Origin: Aquibaculum arenosum
GTDB taxonomy: Bacteria; Pseudomonadota; Alphaproteobacteria; Kiloniellales; DSM-21159
Length of the DNA stretch: 64,000 nucleotides
Direction of reading: 5' to 3'
Assembly: GCF_029222965.1 (NCBI RefSeq)
Contig: NZ_JARHUD010000002.1
Span: 310,001 to 374,000, forward strand
Within the stretch, counting starts at the first letter, position 1. Each line of letters opens with the position of its first letter. This document shows positions 9,744 through 17,426 of this stretch, in pieces. A program made the translations under genes and the position numbers. A model generated the notes under the pieces. That model was not told the DNA's origin. It worked only from the letters and a program-made list of their open reading frames with translations, and made no database searches.

Positions 9744-9767
9744 CTTGCAATGAATAATGATCGCAAG
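9744..9767. promoter_or_regulatory. Imperfect palindrome in the ecm-ccr divergent promoter region
   Basis: The 167-bp gap between the divergent ecm and ccr genes is much richer in A and T than its surroundings. It holds an inverted repeat with 10-bp arms CTTGCAATGA and TGATCGCAAG, 8 of 10 positions complementary, separated by 4 bp. A nested perfect repeat ATTGC-TT-GCAAT spans 9740-9751, and a related TTTTGCATCGCA follows at 9777. Short-chain acyl-CoA regulators in alphaproteobacteria (PccR/ScfR type) are reported to bind TTTGCAAA-like repeats. The resemblance is partial, so operator function is inference. Confidence 0.4.
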
Positions 9768-9851
9768 ATTTAATCGTTTTGCATCGCAGCGAACGATGGC
9801 GAACACAGGGTCGCCGAGTGCCAAACCGGCTTGTCAAAGGAGAGTGCCGAG

Positions 9852-11165
9852 ATGAACAGTGCAGCTGCCCCCTCCCCCGCCGCAACGAAACAAGCCGCCG
9901 AGGTTGTGGCCCTGCGTCCTGCACGCACGGCCAAGGATCTCTACGAGGTGGGCGAAATTCCGCCGCTCGGCCACGTGCCGAAGCAGATGTACGCCTGGGT
10001 GATTCGCCGCGAGCGGCACGGTGAGCCTGAAAGCTCCATGCAGCAGGAAGTGGTCGAGGTGCCGGAGCTCGACAGCCACGACGTTCTGGTCATGGTGATG
10101 GCGGCCGGCGTCAACTACAACGGCGTGTGGGCCGGCCTTGGCAAGCCGATCTCCCCCTTCGACGTCCACAAGGCCGAGTATCACATCGCCGGTTCCGACG
10201 CCGCGGGTGTGATCTGGGCTGTCGGATCCAAGGTCAAGCGCTGGAAGGTGGGCGACGAGGTCGTGGTCCACTGCAACCAGGACGATGGCGACGACGAGGA
10301 GTGTAACGGCGGTGATCCGATGTTCTCCCCCTCCCAGCGCATCTGGGGCTACGAGACGCCGGACGGTTCCTTCGCGCAGTTCTGCCGCGTGCAGGACCGC
10401 CAGCTCATGCCGCGGCCGCGCCACCTGACCTGGGAGGAGAGCGGCTGCTACACGCTCACCCTCGCCACGGCCTACCGCATGCTCTTCGGTCACCGGCCGC
10501 ACATCCTGCGCCCGGGGCACAACGTGCTGGTTTGGGGCGCTTCCGGCGGCCTCGGCTCCATGGCCATCCAGTTGATTGCGGCGGCGGGCGCGAACGCCAT
10601 CGGTGTCATCAGCGACGAATCCAAGCGCGACTTCGTGCTGTCGCTGGGCGCGCGCGGCGTCATCAACCGCAAGGACTTCAACTGCTGGGGCCGGCTACCG
10701 GATGTAAACGGAGAGGCCTTCTCCGACTACATGAAGGAATGCCGCAAGTTCGGGAAGGCAATCTGGGAGATCACCGGCAAGGGCAAGGACGTCGACTTCG
10801 TCTTCGAACATCCCGGCGAACAGACCTTTCCCGTTTCCTGCTTCGTGGTGAAGCGCGGCGGCATGGTGGTCTTCTGCGCGGGCACCACCGGCTACAACCT
10901 GACCATGGATGCCCGATTCGTCTGGATGCGCCAGAAGCGCATCCAGGGCAGCCACTTCGCCAACCTGAAGCAAGCGGCGCAGGCGAACACCCTGGTTGTC
11001 GAGCGGCGGGTCGATCCCTGCATGAGCGAGGTCTTCGCCTGGGACGACATTCCGCACGCCCACACCAAGATGATGAACAACCAGCACAAGCCCGGAAACA
11101 TGGCGGTGCTGGTTCAGGCAAAGCATCCCGGTCTGCGCACCCTCGAGGATGCGGCTGAAGGGTAA
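9852..11165 (+). CDS. ccrA: Crotonyl-CoA carboxylase/reductase
   Basis: Key enzyme of the ethylmalonyl-CoA pathway: NADPH- and CO2-dependent reductive carboxylation of crotonyl-CoA to ethylmalonyl-CoA. A 437-aa medium-chain dehydrogenase/reductase protein with AAGVNYNGVWAGLG and HIAGSDAAGVIWAVG in the substrate domain. The NADPH-binding loop is VWGASGGLGSMAIQL near 225. The CCR-specific NQDDGDDEE loop follows VVVHC, and FEHPGEQTFP holds a histidine implicated in CO2 binding in characterised enzymes. ATG 9852 is preceded by AAGGAG at 9837 with 9-nt spacing; a TTG 7 codons upstream is less likely. A terminator-like hairpin follows the gene. Confidence 0.95.
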   Translation: MNSAAAPSPAATKQAAEVVALRPARTAKDLYEVGEIPPLGHVPKQMYAWVIRRERHGEPESSMQQEVVEVPELDSHDVLVMVMAAGVNYNGVWAGLGKPISPFDVHKAEYHIAGSDAAGVIWAVGSKVKRWKVGDEVVVHCNQDDGDDEECNGGDPMFSPSQRIWGYETPDGSFAQFCRVQDRQLMPRPRHLTWEESGCYTLTLATAYRMLFGHRPHILRPGHNVLVWGASGGLGSMAIQLIAAAGANAIGVISDESKRDFVLSLGARGVINRKDFNCWGRLPDVNGEAFSDYMKECRKFGKAIWEITGKGKDVDFVFEHPGEQTFPVSCFVVKRGGMVVFCAGTTGYNLTMDARFVWMRQKRIQGSHFANLKQAAQANTLVVERRVDPCMSEVFAWDDIPHAHTKMMNNQHKPGNMAVLVQAKHPGLRTLEDAAEG

Positions 11166-11189
11166 AGGCCCGGAGCATTGGCTTGGCCG

Positions 11190-11213
11190 GGAGGGAGCGG
11201 CTAGGCTCCCTCC
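11190..11213 (+). terminator. Hairpin downstream of ccr
   Basis: Perfect 9-bp inverted repeat GGAGGGAGC / GCTCCCTCC with a 6-nt loop, 24 nt after the ccr stop codon and before mcd. The following T-run is poor (TTGCC), so it may attenuate transcription into mcd more than end it. Confidence 0.45.
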
Positions 11214-11303
11214 TTGCCATCCGTGCCCAGCCAGTGCTCCACCGGCCAGTGAGCCGGTGCGGCAAGGGCGTGATTCGAGACCCGAAGCGGGAAAACCGTA
11301 GCA

Positions 11304-12977
11304 ATGATCTTCTCCTCCGCCGGGCAGGCCGGCACGAGCTCGCCCGTGCTGCCCGACCTTCTTGATCTCTGCCGCGCGGCACTCCCGGCCGTGGAACGCT
11401 TCGAGGCTGAAGCGCGCCAGGCACTGGCCGCCCTGGTGGCACCCGGAGGCAAGCCGCTCCCCGAGTTGATGGAGCGCGAGCAATTTGCCGCGCACGGCTA
11501 TGCCTGGCTGGCCACCTATGTGGCCGCCCTGCGCGAGAGCCTGCAATGGGCCGAGCGCCTCGAGGCCAACTCGAAACTGGGCGAACTAGAAGCGCTGACT
11601 CTCCAGGCGCTCTGGGGCGAATACCTGGGCCAGTTGATCGGCGGTATCGCGCTCAGTCAGGTCGAGGTTTTCCGTCCGCGTGATCTCGGTCTCGATAGCG
11701 ATATCTTGCGCAACCCGCCTGTCACCCAGCTTATCCAAGGAGGAAACACCGCAGCCGTGCGGCGGCGCCTCGCCGACCTCAGCGTCGAGGGACACTTCGG
11801 CGAGCGTGGTCTGGACGAAACCGAAGCCATGATCTCGGAGCAGTTCCGGCGTCTCGCGGACGAGCATGCGGAACGGGCCCACCAGTGGCACCTCGCCGAC
11901 GATCTGATCCCCATCGACGTCATCCGGCAGTTGGCGGACCTCGGCGTCTTCGGCCTCACGGTGCCCGAGGAGCATGGCGGACTGGGGCTGGGCAAGACGG
12001 CCATGTGCGTCGTCACCGAGGAGTTGTCGCGCGGTTACATCGGTCTGGGGTCGCTCGGCACCCGCTCGGAGATCGCCGCCGAACTGATCCGCCTGGGCGG
12101 CACGCCCGCCCAGAAGGACCACTGGCTGCCGCGCATCGCCAGCGGCGAGATCCTCCCCACCGCCGTCTTCACCGAACCCAACACCGGCTCGGACTTGGGG
12201 GCGCTGCGGACACGGGCGGTGCGCGAGGAGGCGATCTATCGCGTGACCGGCAACAAGACCTGGATTACCCACGCCGCCCGCAGCGACCTGATGACCCTGC
12301 TGGTGCGTACCGATCCCGAAAGCCGGGACTACCGCGGCCTCTCCATGCTGCTGGCCGAGAAACCGCGCGGCAACGACAGCGATCCCTTTCCGGCGCCGGG
12401 CATGAGCGGCGGCGAGATTCCCGTGCTCGGCTATCGCGGCATGAAGGAGTACGAACTCGCCTTCGACGGCTTCGAGGTGCCGGCGGACAGCCTGCTGGGT
12501 GGCATCGAGGGCCAGGGCTTCAAGCAGCTCATGGCCACCTTCGAATCGGCCCGCATCCAGACCGCCGCCCGTGCCGTGGGGGTGGCGCAGAACGCGCTGG
12601 AGCTGGCGCTGGCCTATGCGCGTGATCGCAAGCAGTTCGGCAAAGCCATCCATGCCTTTCCGCGCGTCAGCGGCAAGCTCGCCTGGATGCTTGTGGAGAC
12701 CATGGCGGCACGCCAGCTCACGCTTTACGCGGCGCGGGAGAAGGACCAGGATCGCCGCTGCGACATTGAGGCGGGTATGGCGAAACTGCTCGCCGCCCGC
12801 GTGGCCTGGGCCAATGCCGACGCGGCGCTGCAGATCCACGGCGGCAACGGCTATGCGCAGGAGTACCCCATCTCCCGCGTGCTCTGCGACGCGCGCATCC
12901 TCAACATCTTCGAGGGCGCTGCGGAGATCCAGGCCCAGGTGATCGCCCGTGGGCTGCTGGCCCCCGGACGCAACTGA
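11304..12977 (+). CDS. mcd: (2S)-methylsuccinyl-CoA dehydrogenase
   Basis: FAD-dependent acyl-CoA dehydrogenase of 557 aa. It is longer than ordinary family members (about 380 aa) because of a roughly 150-residue N-terminal helical extension, the hallmark of Mcd, which makes mesaconyl-C1-CoA in the ethylmalonyl-CoA pathway. The dehydrogenase core has VPEEHGGLGLG, FTEPNTGSDLGALRTRA (FAD/substrate loop), TWITHAAR, YARDRKQFGKAIHAFPRV and QIHGGNGYAQEYPISRVLCDARI near the C-terminus. Location directly after ccr supports Mcd over a generic enzyme. The frame opens with ATG 11304; no strong ribosome site was noted. Confidence 0.92.
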   Translation: MIFSSAGQAGTSSPVLPDLLDLCRAALPAVERFEAEARQALAALVAPGGKPLPELMEREQFAAHGYAWLATYVAALRESLQWAERLEANSKLGELEALTLQALWGEYLGQLIGGIALSQVEVFRPRDLGLDSDILRNPPVTQLIQGGNTAAVRRRLADLSVEGHFGERGLDETEAMISEQFRRLADEHAERAHQWHLADDLIPIDVIRQLADLGVFGLTVPEEHGGLGLGKTAMCVVTEELSRGYIGLGSLGTRSEIAAELIRLGGTPAQKDHWLPRIASGEILPTAVFTEPNTGSDLGALRTRAVREEAIYRVTGNKTWITHAARSDLMTLLVRTDPESRDYRGLSMLLAEKPRGNDSDPFPAPGMSGGEIPVLGYRGMKEYELAFDGFEVPADSLLGGIEGQGFKQLMATFESARIQTAARAVGVAQNALELALAYARDRKQFGKAIHAFPRVSGKLAWMLVETMAARQLTLYAAREKDQDRRCDIEAGMAKLLAARVAWANADAALQIHGGNGYAQEYPISRVLCDARILNIFEGAAEIQAQVIARGLLAPGRN

Positions 12978-13005
12978 GTAGCCCTATCCCAGTACAGGAG
13001 CCCGC

Positions 13006-14010
13006 ATGATTCCGCTGATCGACATCGCCAGCCTTTTCGCAAGCGACAGCCAGATCCGCCGGGAAACGGACAGGGCAATCATGGCGGCGGCGCAAGACAG
13101 CGGTTTCATGGTGGTGACCGGGCTCGGCGCGGAGGGCGGCGCCGACCCGGATTGCCGTAGCGAACTGCTGCGCTTCTTCACCTTGCCGCAGCAGGCGAAA
13201 ACGCCACTGTCCCGCCGCAAGTTCGCACCGGACAATCCCAACGTCTATCGCGGGTACTTTCCCGTGCAGGAGGGACAGGCGACCTGCAAGGAAGGGATCG
13301 ACATCGGACCCGATCTGCTCGACCCGCAACGCCGAAAAGCCGACGACCCGCTGCGGGAGGCCACACCGCTGCCCGAGGAGCGCGACCTGCCTGGCTGGCG
13401 CGCGTCGGCCGCGGACTATTTCGCGGCGATGGAGGCCACCGGCGCCGCGCTGATGGCTTCGATCGCCCGCGGCCTCGGTCTCCCGGAAAGCACCTTCGCG
13501 CCCTATTTCGAACAGGGTATTTCCACCCTGCGCCTGCTGCGCTACCCGCCCAGGCTCCTGGGATCAGCTGAACTTCGGGATCCGGAACTCAGCGTAGAAG
13601 ACCGGGGCGAGCGGCGCCTGCTGGCCGGCAAGGCCCATGTGGACTCCGGCTTCGTGACCCTGCTGCAGCAGCACGGGGTGAGTGGGCTGCAGGCCCAACT
13701 GCCCGACGGCTCTTGGCATGACGTGCCGCCGCAGGAAGGCGGCCTGGTGGTGAATTTCGGAAAGCTACTGGAGCGCTGGACCGGCGGGCGCATTCGCGCA
13801 ACACCTCACCGGATTCTTGCCAACGAAGCGGAACGCTTCTCCATTCCTTTTTTCTATGAGCCGGCGGCCGAGGCGCGGATCGCGCCGCTACCGCTCGCGC
13901 AGGCGGAGCGTTTCGAGCCCTTCGTCTACGGCGACCACCTTTGGAGCGCCATGACTCGCTTCATTGAGTTCCAGGGGCTGGAGAACCTCCGGCCGGCGCA
14001 AGCCGCCTGA
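13006..14010 (+). CDS. Isopenicillin N synthase-like 2OG-Fe(II) oxygenase
   Basis: A 334-aa double-stranded beta-helix oxygenase. The C-terminal domain shows the iron triad: AHVDSGFVTLLQQ near 205 (HxD) and RATPHRILANEAERFSIPFFYEP near 265 (distal His, and RFSIPFF giving the 2-oxoglutarate/substrate Arg-x-Ser motif). The N-terminal DIOX_N-type part has DSGFMVVTG. Plant-type and bacterial relatives hydroxylate or desaturate diverse small molecules; no substrate can be read off. It starts 28 bp after mcd on the same strand, so it is probably co-transcribed with ethylmalonyl-CoA pathway genes, which is unusual to my knowledge. Confidence 0.86.
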   Translation: MIPLIDIASLFASDSQIRRETDRAIMAAAQDSGFMVVTGLGAEGGADPDCRSELLRFFTLPQQAKTPLSRRKFAPDNPNVYRGYFPVQEGQATCKEGIDIGPDLLDPQRRKADDPLREATPLPEERDLPGWRASAADYFAAMEATGAALMASIARGLGLPESTFAPYFEQGISTLRLLRYPPRLLGSAELRDPELSVEDRGERRLLAGKAHVDSGFVTLLQQHGVSGLQAQLPDGSWHDVPPQEGGLVVNFGKLLERWTGGRIRATPHRILANEAERFSIPFFYEPAAEARIAPLPLAQAERFEPFVYGDHLWSAMTRFIEFQGLENLRPAQAA

Positions 14011-14014
14011 AGGC

Positions 14015-14671
14015 TCAGGTGGCCGCGACGCCGGTCGGCAATGGGCAGCTCACCCCGGTGCCGGCGATTCCGCAGTAGCCAGCCGGATTCTTCGAGAGAT
14101 ACTGCTGGTGATAGTCCTCGGCGAAGTAAAAGGGGGGCGCCTTGCGGATGGTGGTCGTGATCGGGCCGTGGCCGGCGCTGCGTAGGGCTGCGGTAAATCG
14201 CTCGGCCGAAGCTTCGGCCTGCGCGAGCTGAACATCGCTGTGAGTGAAGATGACGCTGCGGTACTGGGTCCCGTGGTCGTTGCCCTGACGCATGCCCTGG
14301 GTTGGGTCGTGGCTCTCCCAGAAGACCGTGAGCAGGGCATCGAAAGAGATGACCGCGGGGTCGTAGACCACGCGCACAACCTCGGCGTGGCCGGTCATGC
14401 CGCTGCAGACTTCCTCGTAGGTCGGATTGGGCGTGTGGCCACCCTGATAGCCGACAGCCGTCACCCAGACACCAGGCAGCCGCCAGAACAGCCGCTCAGC
14501 ACCCCAGAAACAACCCATTCCAAAATCCACGACCTCCATGCCCTCGGGATAGGGGGGCAAGAGTTCCCGGCCATTCACATGATGGGACGCCGGCGCGGGA
14601 AGCGGGGTTTCGCGCCCCGGCAAGGCTTCGCTCACCATGGGCAGGCGTTGCACGGTCTGACGAAAGAACAT
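14015..14671 (-). CDS. msrA: Peptide-methionine (S)-S-oxide reductase MsrA
   Basis: Repairs oxidised methionine in proteins. The protein is 218 aa with the catalytic motif [14 protein letters not shown] near residue 50, [28 protein letters not shown] and [23 protein letters not shown], all diagnostic of MsrA. A C-terminal [12 protein letters not shown] supplies a candidate resolving cysteine. An N-terminal extension of about 45 residues is typical of the E. coli-size class. It is the last gene of dapB-crcB-crcB-msrA, 15 nt after the second crcB. No MsrB is nearby. It ends 4 bp from the convergent oxygenase stop. Confidence 0.94.
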   Translation of the reverse strand: MFFRQTVQRLPMVSEALPGRETPLPAPASHHVNGRELLPPYPEGMEVVDFGMGCFWGAERLFWRLPGVWVTAVGYQGGHTPNPTYEEVCSGMTGHAEVVRVVYDPAVISFDALLTVFWESHDPTQGMRQGNDHGTQYRSVIFTHSDVQLAQAEASAERFTAALRSAGHGPITTTIRKAPPFYFAEDYHQQYLSKNPAGYCGIAGTGVSCPLPTGVAAT

Positions 14672-14686
14672 GGGAGACCTCCGCTA

Positions 14687-15154
14687 TCACTGCTGCTCTG
14701 AAGATGGCGTGCCCTGTGTCCCGCCGCAACGTCGCCGGCACCACATCTGCCCGAGATGGTGGCCACCCCACACCGAAAGCATCCAGAGCAGCATGGACAG
14801 GGCTATCAGGCCGGCACCCGCTATCAGCTGGCCGTCCTGCAAAAAGTACAGGCTTTCCAGGCTGAAGAGAGAAAAGGTGGTGAAGCCGCCGCAAACACCG
14901 GTCATCACGAAATGCCGCTGCCAGTCCCCGACGACAACACAGCCCCGCGGACCGATAAGGCTGGCATAGAAGCCGATCAGGGCGGACCCGAGAATGTTCA
15001 CCGCCAGCGTCCCTATGGGCAGCCCCTCGCCCATCTCCGCCAGCAGCACGAGCGAAAGGCCCCAGCGTGCGAGGCCGCCCAGCGCGCTGCCAAGAGCGAC
15101 TGCCAGGTAAGCGCTCTGCCAAGGCTTGCGGGCACCTATCTCTGTGCCGCTCAC
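14687..15154 (-). CDS. crcB: CrcB/Fluc fluoride channel subunit (second copy in operon)
   Basis: Small four-helix membrane protein (155 aa) of the Fluc fluoride-export family. GSALGGLARWGLSL at the N-terminus, GTLAVNILGSALIGFYASL in helix 2 with the pore Asn, and GVCGGFTTFSLFSLES in helix 3 (the TTFS phenylalanine-box region) are all canonical. The start is GTG 15154, overlapping the upstream crcB stop as GTGA; the frame is open far upstream but that part overlaps the neighbouring gene. Two adjacent subunits suggest a heterodimeric channel. No fluoride riboswitch was recognised upstream of the operon. Confidence 0.9.
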   Translation of the reverse strand: MSGTEIGARKPWQSAYLAVALGSALGGLARWGLSLVLLAEMGEGLPIGTLAVNILGSALIGFYASLIGPRGCVVVGDWQRHFVMTGVCGGFTTFSLFSLESLYFLQDGQLIAGAGLIALSMLLWMLSVWGGHHLGQMWCRRRCGGTQGTPSSEQQ

Positions 15155-15540
15155 GACCCGGCCCCCATCAGCGCGGCTCCCGCCGACACCGCTGCGAGGC
15201 AAAGCCCCAGCGACAAGAGAAGATTGCCGGCGGCCTGCGCATAGCGCCGGGCTTGCAGCAGCTCCAAGGTCTGCAGGCTGAAGGAAGAGACGGTCGTGTA
15301 GCTGCCGAGAAAGCCCACGCCGGCCAAAAGCCAGACCTGCGGCTGAGCGGCGAACCACTGCGCCTGCACGCCCCAGACCGCCAGAATGCCGATCAGGAAG
15401 CTCCCACTGACATTGACCGCGAGCGTGCCCCAGGGAAATCCGGCCGCCAGTCGTCCCACCAGGCTGGAGACGGCGTGTCGTGCCAAGCCGCCACAGGCGC
15501 TGCCCGCAGCCACCAGCAGGGCGGCGCCCCAGAGGCTCAC
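15151..15540 (-). CDS. crcB: CrcB/Fluc fluoride channel subunit (first copy in operon)
   Basis: A 129-aa four-helix Fluc subunit. It has GSACGGLARHAVSSLVG, WGTLAVNVSGSFLIGILAV and GVGFLGSYTTVSSFSLQTLEL. Compared with its neighbour and the family, the helix-3 TTFS box reads TTVSSFS, so the first pore phenylalanine is a valine here. This is the kind of divergence seen when two copies form an obligate heterodimer. The start ATG at 15540 overlaps the dapB stop by 4 nt (ATGA), and its stop overlaps the next crcB start, so all are translated from one transcript. Confidence 0.88.
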   Translation of the reverse strand: MSLWGAALLVAAGSACGGLARHAVSSLVGRLAAGFPWGTLAVNVSGSFLIGILAVWGVQAQWFAAQPQVWLLAGVGFLGSYTTVSSFSLQTLELLQARRYAQAAGNLLLSLGLCLAAVSAGAALMGAGS

Positions 15541-16361
15541 GCCTGCTGCGCGGCGCCCAGGCCGAGCACGTCGAGCATGCCGTAGAGACCGGCCGGACGC
15601 CCCTTGACCCAGCGCGCGGCCTTCACGGCGCCCAAGGCGAAGACATCCCGGTTGCTCGCACGGTGACCGAGTTCGATGCGCTCGCCGTCACCGGCGAGGA
15701 TCACGCTGTGGTCTCCGGGCACATCGCCGCCGCGCAGGCTGGCAAAACCGATCTCACCCGCCGGTCGCGATCCGGTGATGCCGCTGCGCCCCTGCCGCTC
15801 CACCTCCGCCAGCGCCACGGAACGGCCTGCTGCGGCCGCTTCGCCCAGGAGCAGGGCCGTGCCCGAAGGCGCATCGACCTTGTGGCGGTGGTGCATCTCG
15901 ACGATTTCGATGTCGTAGCTGGCGTCCAGGGCGCGGGCTGCCTGCTCCACAAGCAGCGCAAGCAGATTGACGCCGAGGCTCATGTTGCGCCCATAGACCA
16001 CGGGAATGCGCTCTGCCGCCTGCTGCAGGGCGGCGAGGTCATCATCCGTCATACCGGTGGTGCCGACCACTAGGGCCGTGCCAGTCTCCGCTGCCATCGC
16101 GGCGTGCTGGGCCGTGGCCTCCGGCGTGGTGAAGTCGATGGCGACCTCGCAGTCGGCCAGAACCTCCCGGGTGTTGGCACTGCTCTCGACGCCGATGTCT
16201 CCATGCCCGGCAAGCCGCCCCAGGTCCTGCCCCAGCAAAGGGCTTTCGCTACGCACGGAGCCGCCGACGAGCCGGCAGCCATCGCTTTGCAGCGTAACCG
16301 CCAGGAGGCGCCGACCCATCCGACCGCCGCAGCCCAGAACCGCTATTCTTGTCTCTTGCAT
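15537..16361 (-). CDS. dapB: 4-hydroxy-tetrahydrodipicolinate reductase DapB
   Basis: NAD(P)H-dependent reductase of the diaminopimelate/lysine pathway. The 274-aa protein has an N-terminal nucleotide loop AVLGCGGRMGRRLL, then AIDFTTPEATAQHAAMA and VVGTTGMTDDDLAAL. The catalytic loop is IVEMHHRHKVDAPSGTALLLGE (HHRHK-x2-SGT) near 155, and the C-terminal ends HRASNRDVFALGAVKAARWV. ATG 16361 was chosen because GAGG lies 8 nt upstream and the Rossmann strand then starts at residue 6. It heads the dapB-crcB-crcB-msrA operon. Confidence 0.95.
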   Translation of the reverse strand: MQETRIAVLGCGGRMGRRLLAVTLQSDGCRLVGGSVRSESPLLGQDLGRLAGHGDIGVESSANTREVLADCEVAIDFTTPEATAQHAAMAAETGTALVVGTTGMTDDDLAALQQAAERIPVVYGRNMSLGVNLLALLVEQAARALDASYDIEIVEMHHRHKVDAPSGTALLLGEAAAAGRSVALAEVERQGRSGITGSRPAGEIGFASLRGGDVPGDHSVILAGDGERIELGHRASNRDVFALGAVKAARWVKGRPAGLYGMLDVLGLGAAQQA

Positions 16362-16464
16362 GACACCCTCTTTCCCGGCCAAGACTGTGCCATCCTACTG
16401 AATGGAGATGGCTCGCAACCGCCGCTGCTCCGCTATAGGGGGCACGCTCCGCCATGTCGAGGCT

Positions 16465-16851
16465 ATGACTGAGCCGCCACGTCTGACCATCTTCTATGAC
16501 GGCACCTGCGCGCTCTGCCGCCGACAGAAGGCCTTCTGGGAAAGGCATACCGCTGCAGGACGCGTGGCCTGGCACGACATCGGCCGCGATGCCCGGCCGC
16601 TGTTAGGCAGCGGCATCAGTCATCGCCGGGCGCTGCATCGCCTCCATGCGCGCACGGCCGATCGGGAGACGCTTACCGGCGGACGCGTTGTGGTGGCTCT
16701 GCTGAGAGAAGTGCCTGGCTTTCGGCGCCCGGCCGCACTTCTGGCACATCCCCCGCTGCTCTGGCTGGTGGAAGGTTTCTATTGCCTGTTGCTGCCGTTG
16801 CGCCGCCTGGTCACGGGGCGTCGCTGCCCCGGCTGCGCCAGGGAGGACTGA
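16465..16851 (+). CDS. DCC-family (DUF393) thiol-disulfide oxidoreductase-like protein
   Basis: A 128-aa thioredoxin-like protein of the DUF393 family, named for its conserved N-terminal Asp-Cys-Cys. Here this is FYDGTCALCRRQKAFWERH within the first 30 residues, with a CxxC pair. A hydrophobic segment LLWLVEGFYCLLLPLRRL and a second cysteine pair RRCPGCARED sit at the C-terminus. Function in the family is poorly known. ATG 16465 places the DCC motif at the usual distance; an in-frame ATG 21 codons upstream is less likely. It is divergent from dapB. Confidence 0.78.
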   Translation: MTEPPRLTIFYDGTCALCRRQKAFWERHTAAGRVAWHDIGRDARPLLGSGISHRRALHRLHARTADRETLTGGRVVVALLREVPGFRRPAALLAHPPLLWLVEGFYCLLLPLRRLVTGRRCPGCARED

Positions 16852-16926
16852 GCCGGGCTCGGCCTTTCAGGCCCGGGGCACATGTGGTAGCGTTCAGCCA
16901 CTTCTCACCACAGCGGTTGATGACCC

Positions 16927-17370
16927 ATGTCCAATCGGACGATCGCATTGGCGGCGGATCACGCCGGCTATCCCCTGAAACAGTCCTTGGCAAACGAGTT
17001 GCGCGAACTCGGCTACGAGGTGCTCGATCTTGGCACCCATTCGACTGACTCCGTCGACTATCCGGACTTCGGCCGGGCGTTGGCCGAGGCCGTCGCCGAC
17101 GGCAGGGCCAAGGCCGGCATCGTCGCCTGCGGCACCGGCATCGGCATCTCTATCGCTGCCAACCGCAATCCGGCGATCCGCGCTGCCGTTTGCCATGACG
17201 AAACCTCCGTCAGACTGGCTCGCCTGCACAATGACGCCAACGTCCTCGCGCTTGGCGCCCGCCTAATCGGCGAGGAGGTCGCAAAAGCCTGTTTGAAGGT
17301 CTTTCTCGAGACGGAGTTCGAAGGCGGTCGCCATCACCGTCGCATCGCCAAGCTTGGCGAGACTCCCTGA
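16927..17370 (+). CDS. rpiB: Ribose 5-phosphate isomerase B
   Basis: Interconverts ribose 5-phosphate and ribulose 5-phosphate. The 147-aa RpiB-family protein begins IALAADHAGYPLKQSLANEL. It has LDLGTHSTDSVDYPDFG and the phosphate/anion loop GIVACGTGIGISIAANR, where the catalytic cysteine precedes GTG. GARLIGEEVAKACLKVFLETEFEGGRHHRRIAKL forms the C-terminus. Placement just before glyA and nrdR is common in alphaproteobacteria. Some family members isomerise other sugar phosphates; the pentose role is the default. Confidence 0.93.
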   Translation: MSNRTIALAADHAGYPLKQSLANELRELGYEVLDLGTHSTDSVDYPDFGRALAEAVADGRAKAGIVACGTGIGISIAANRNPAIRAAVCHDETSVRLARLHNDANVLALGARLIGEEVAKACLKVFLETEFEGGRHHRRIAKLGETP

Positions 17371-17426
17371 CCCCTGCTTGCGCCTGATCCAACGGCTGCA
17401 CCACCGCGACAAGGAACCGAATCTAG

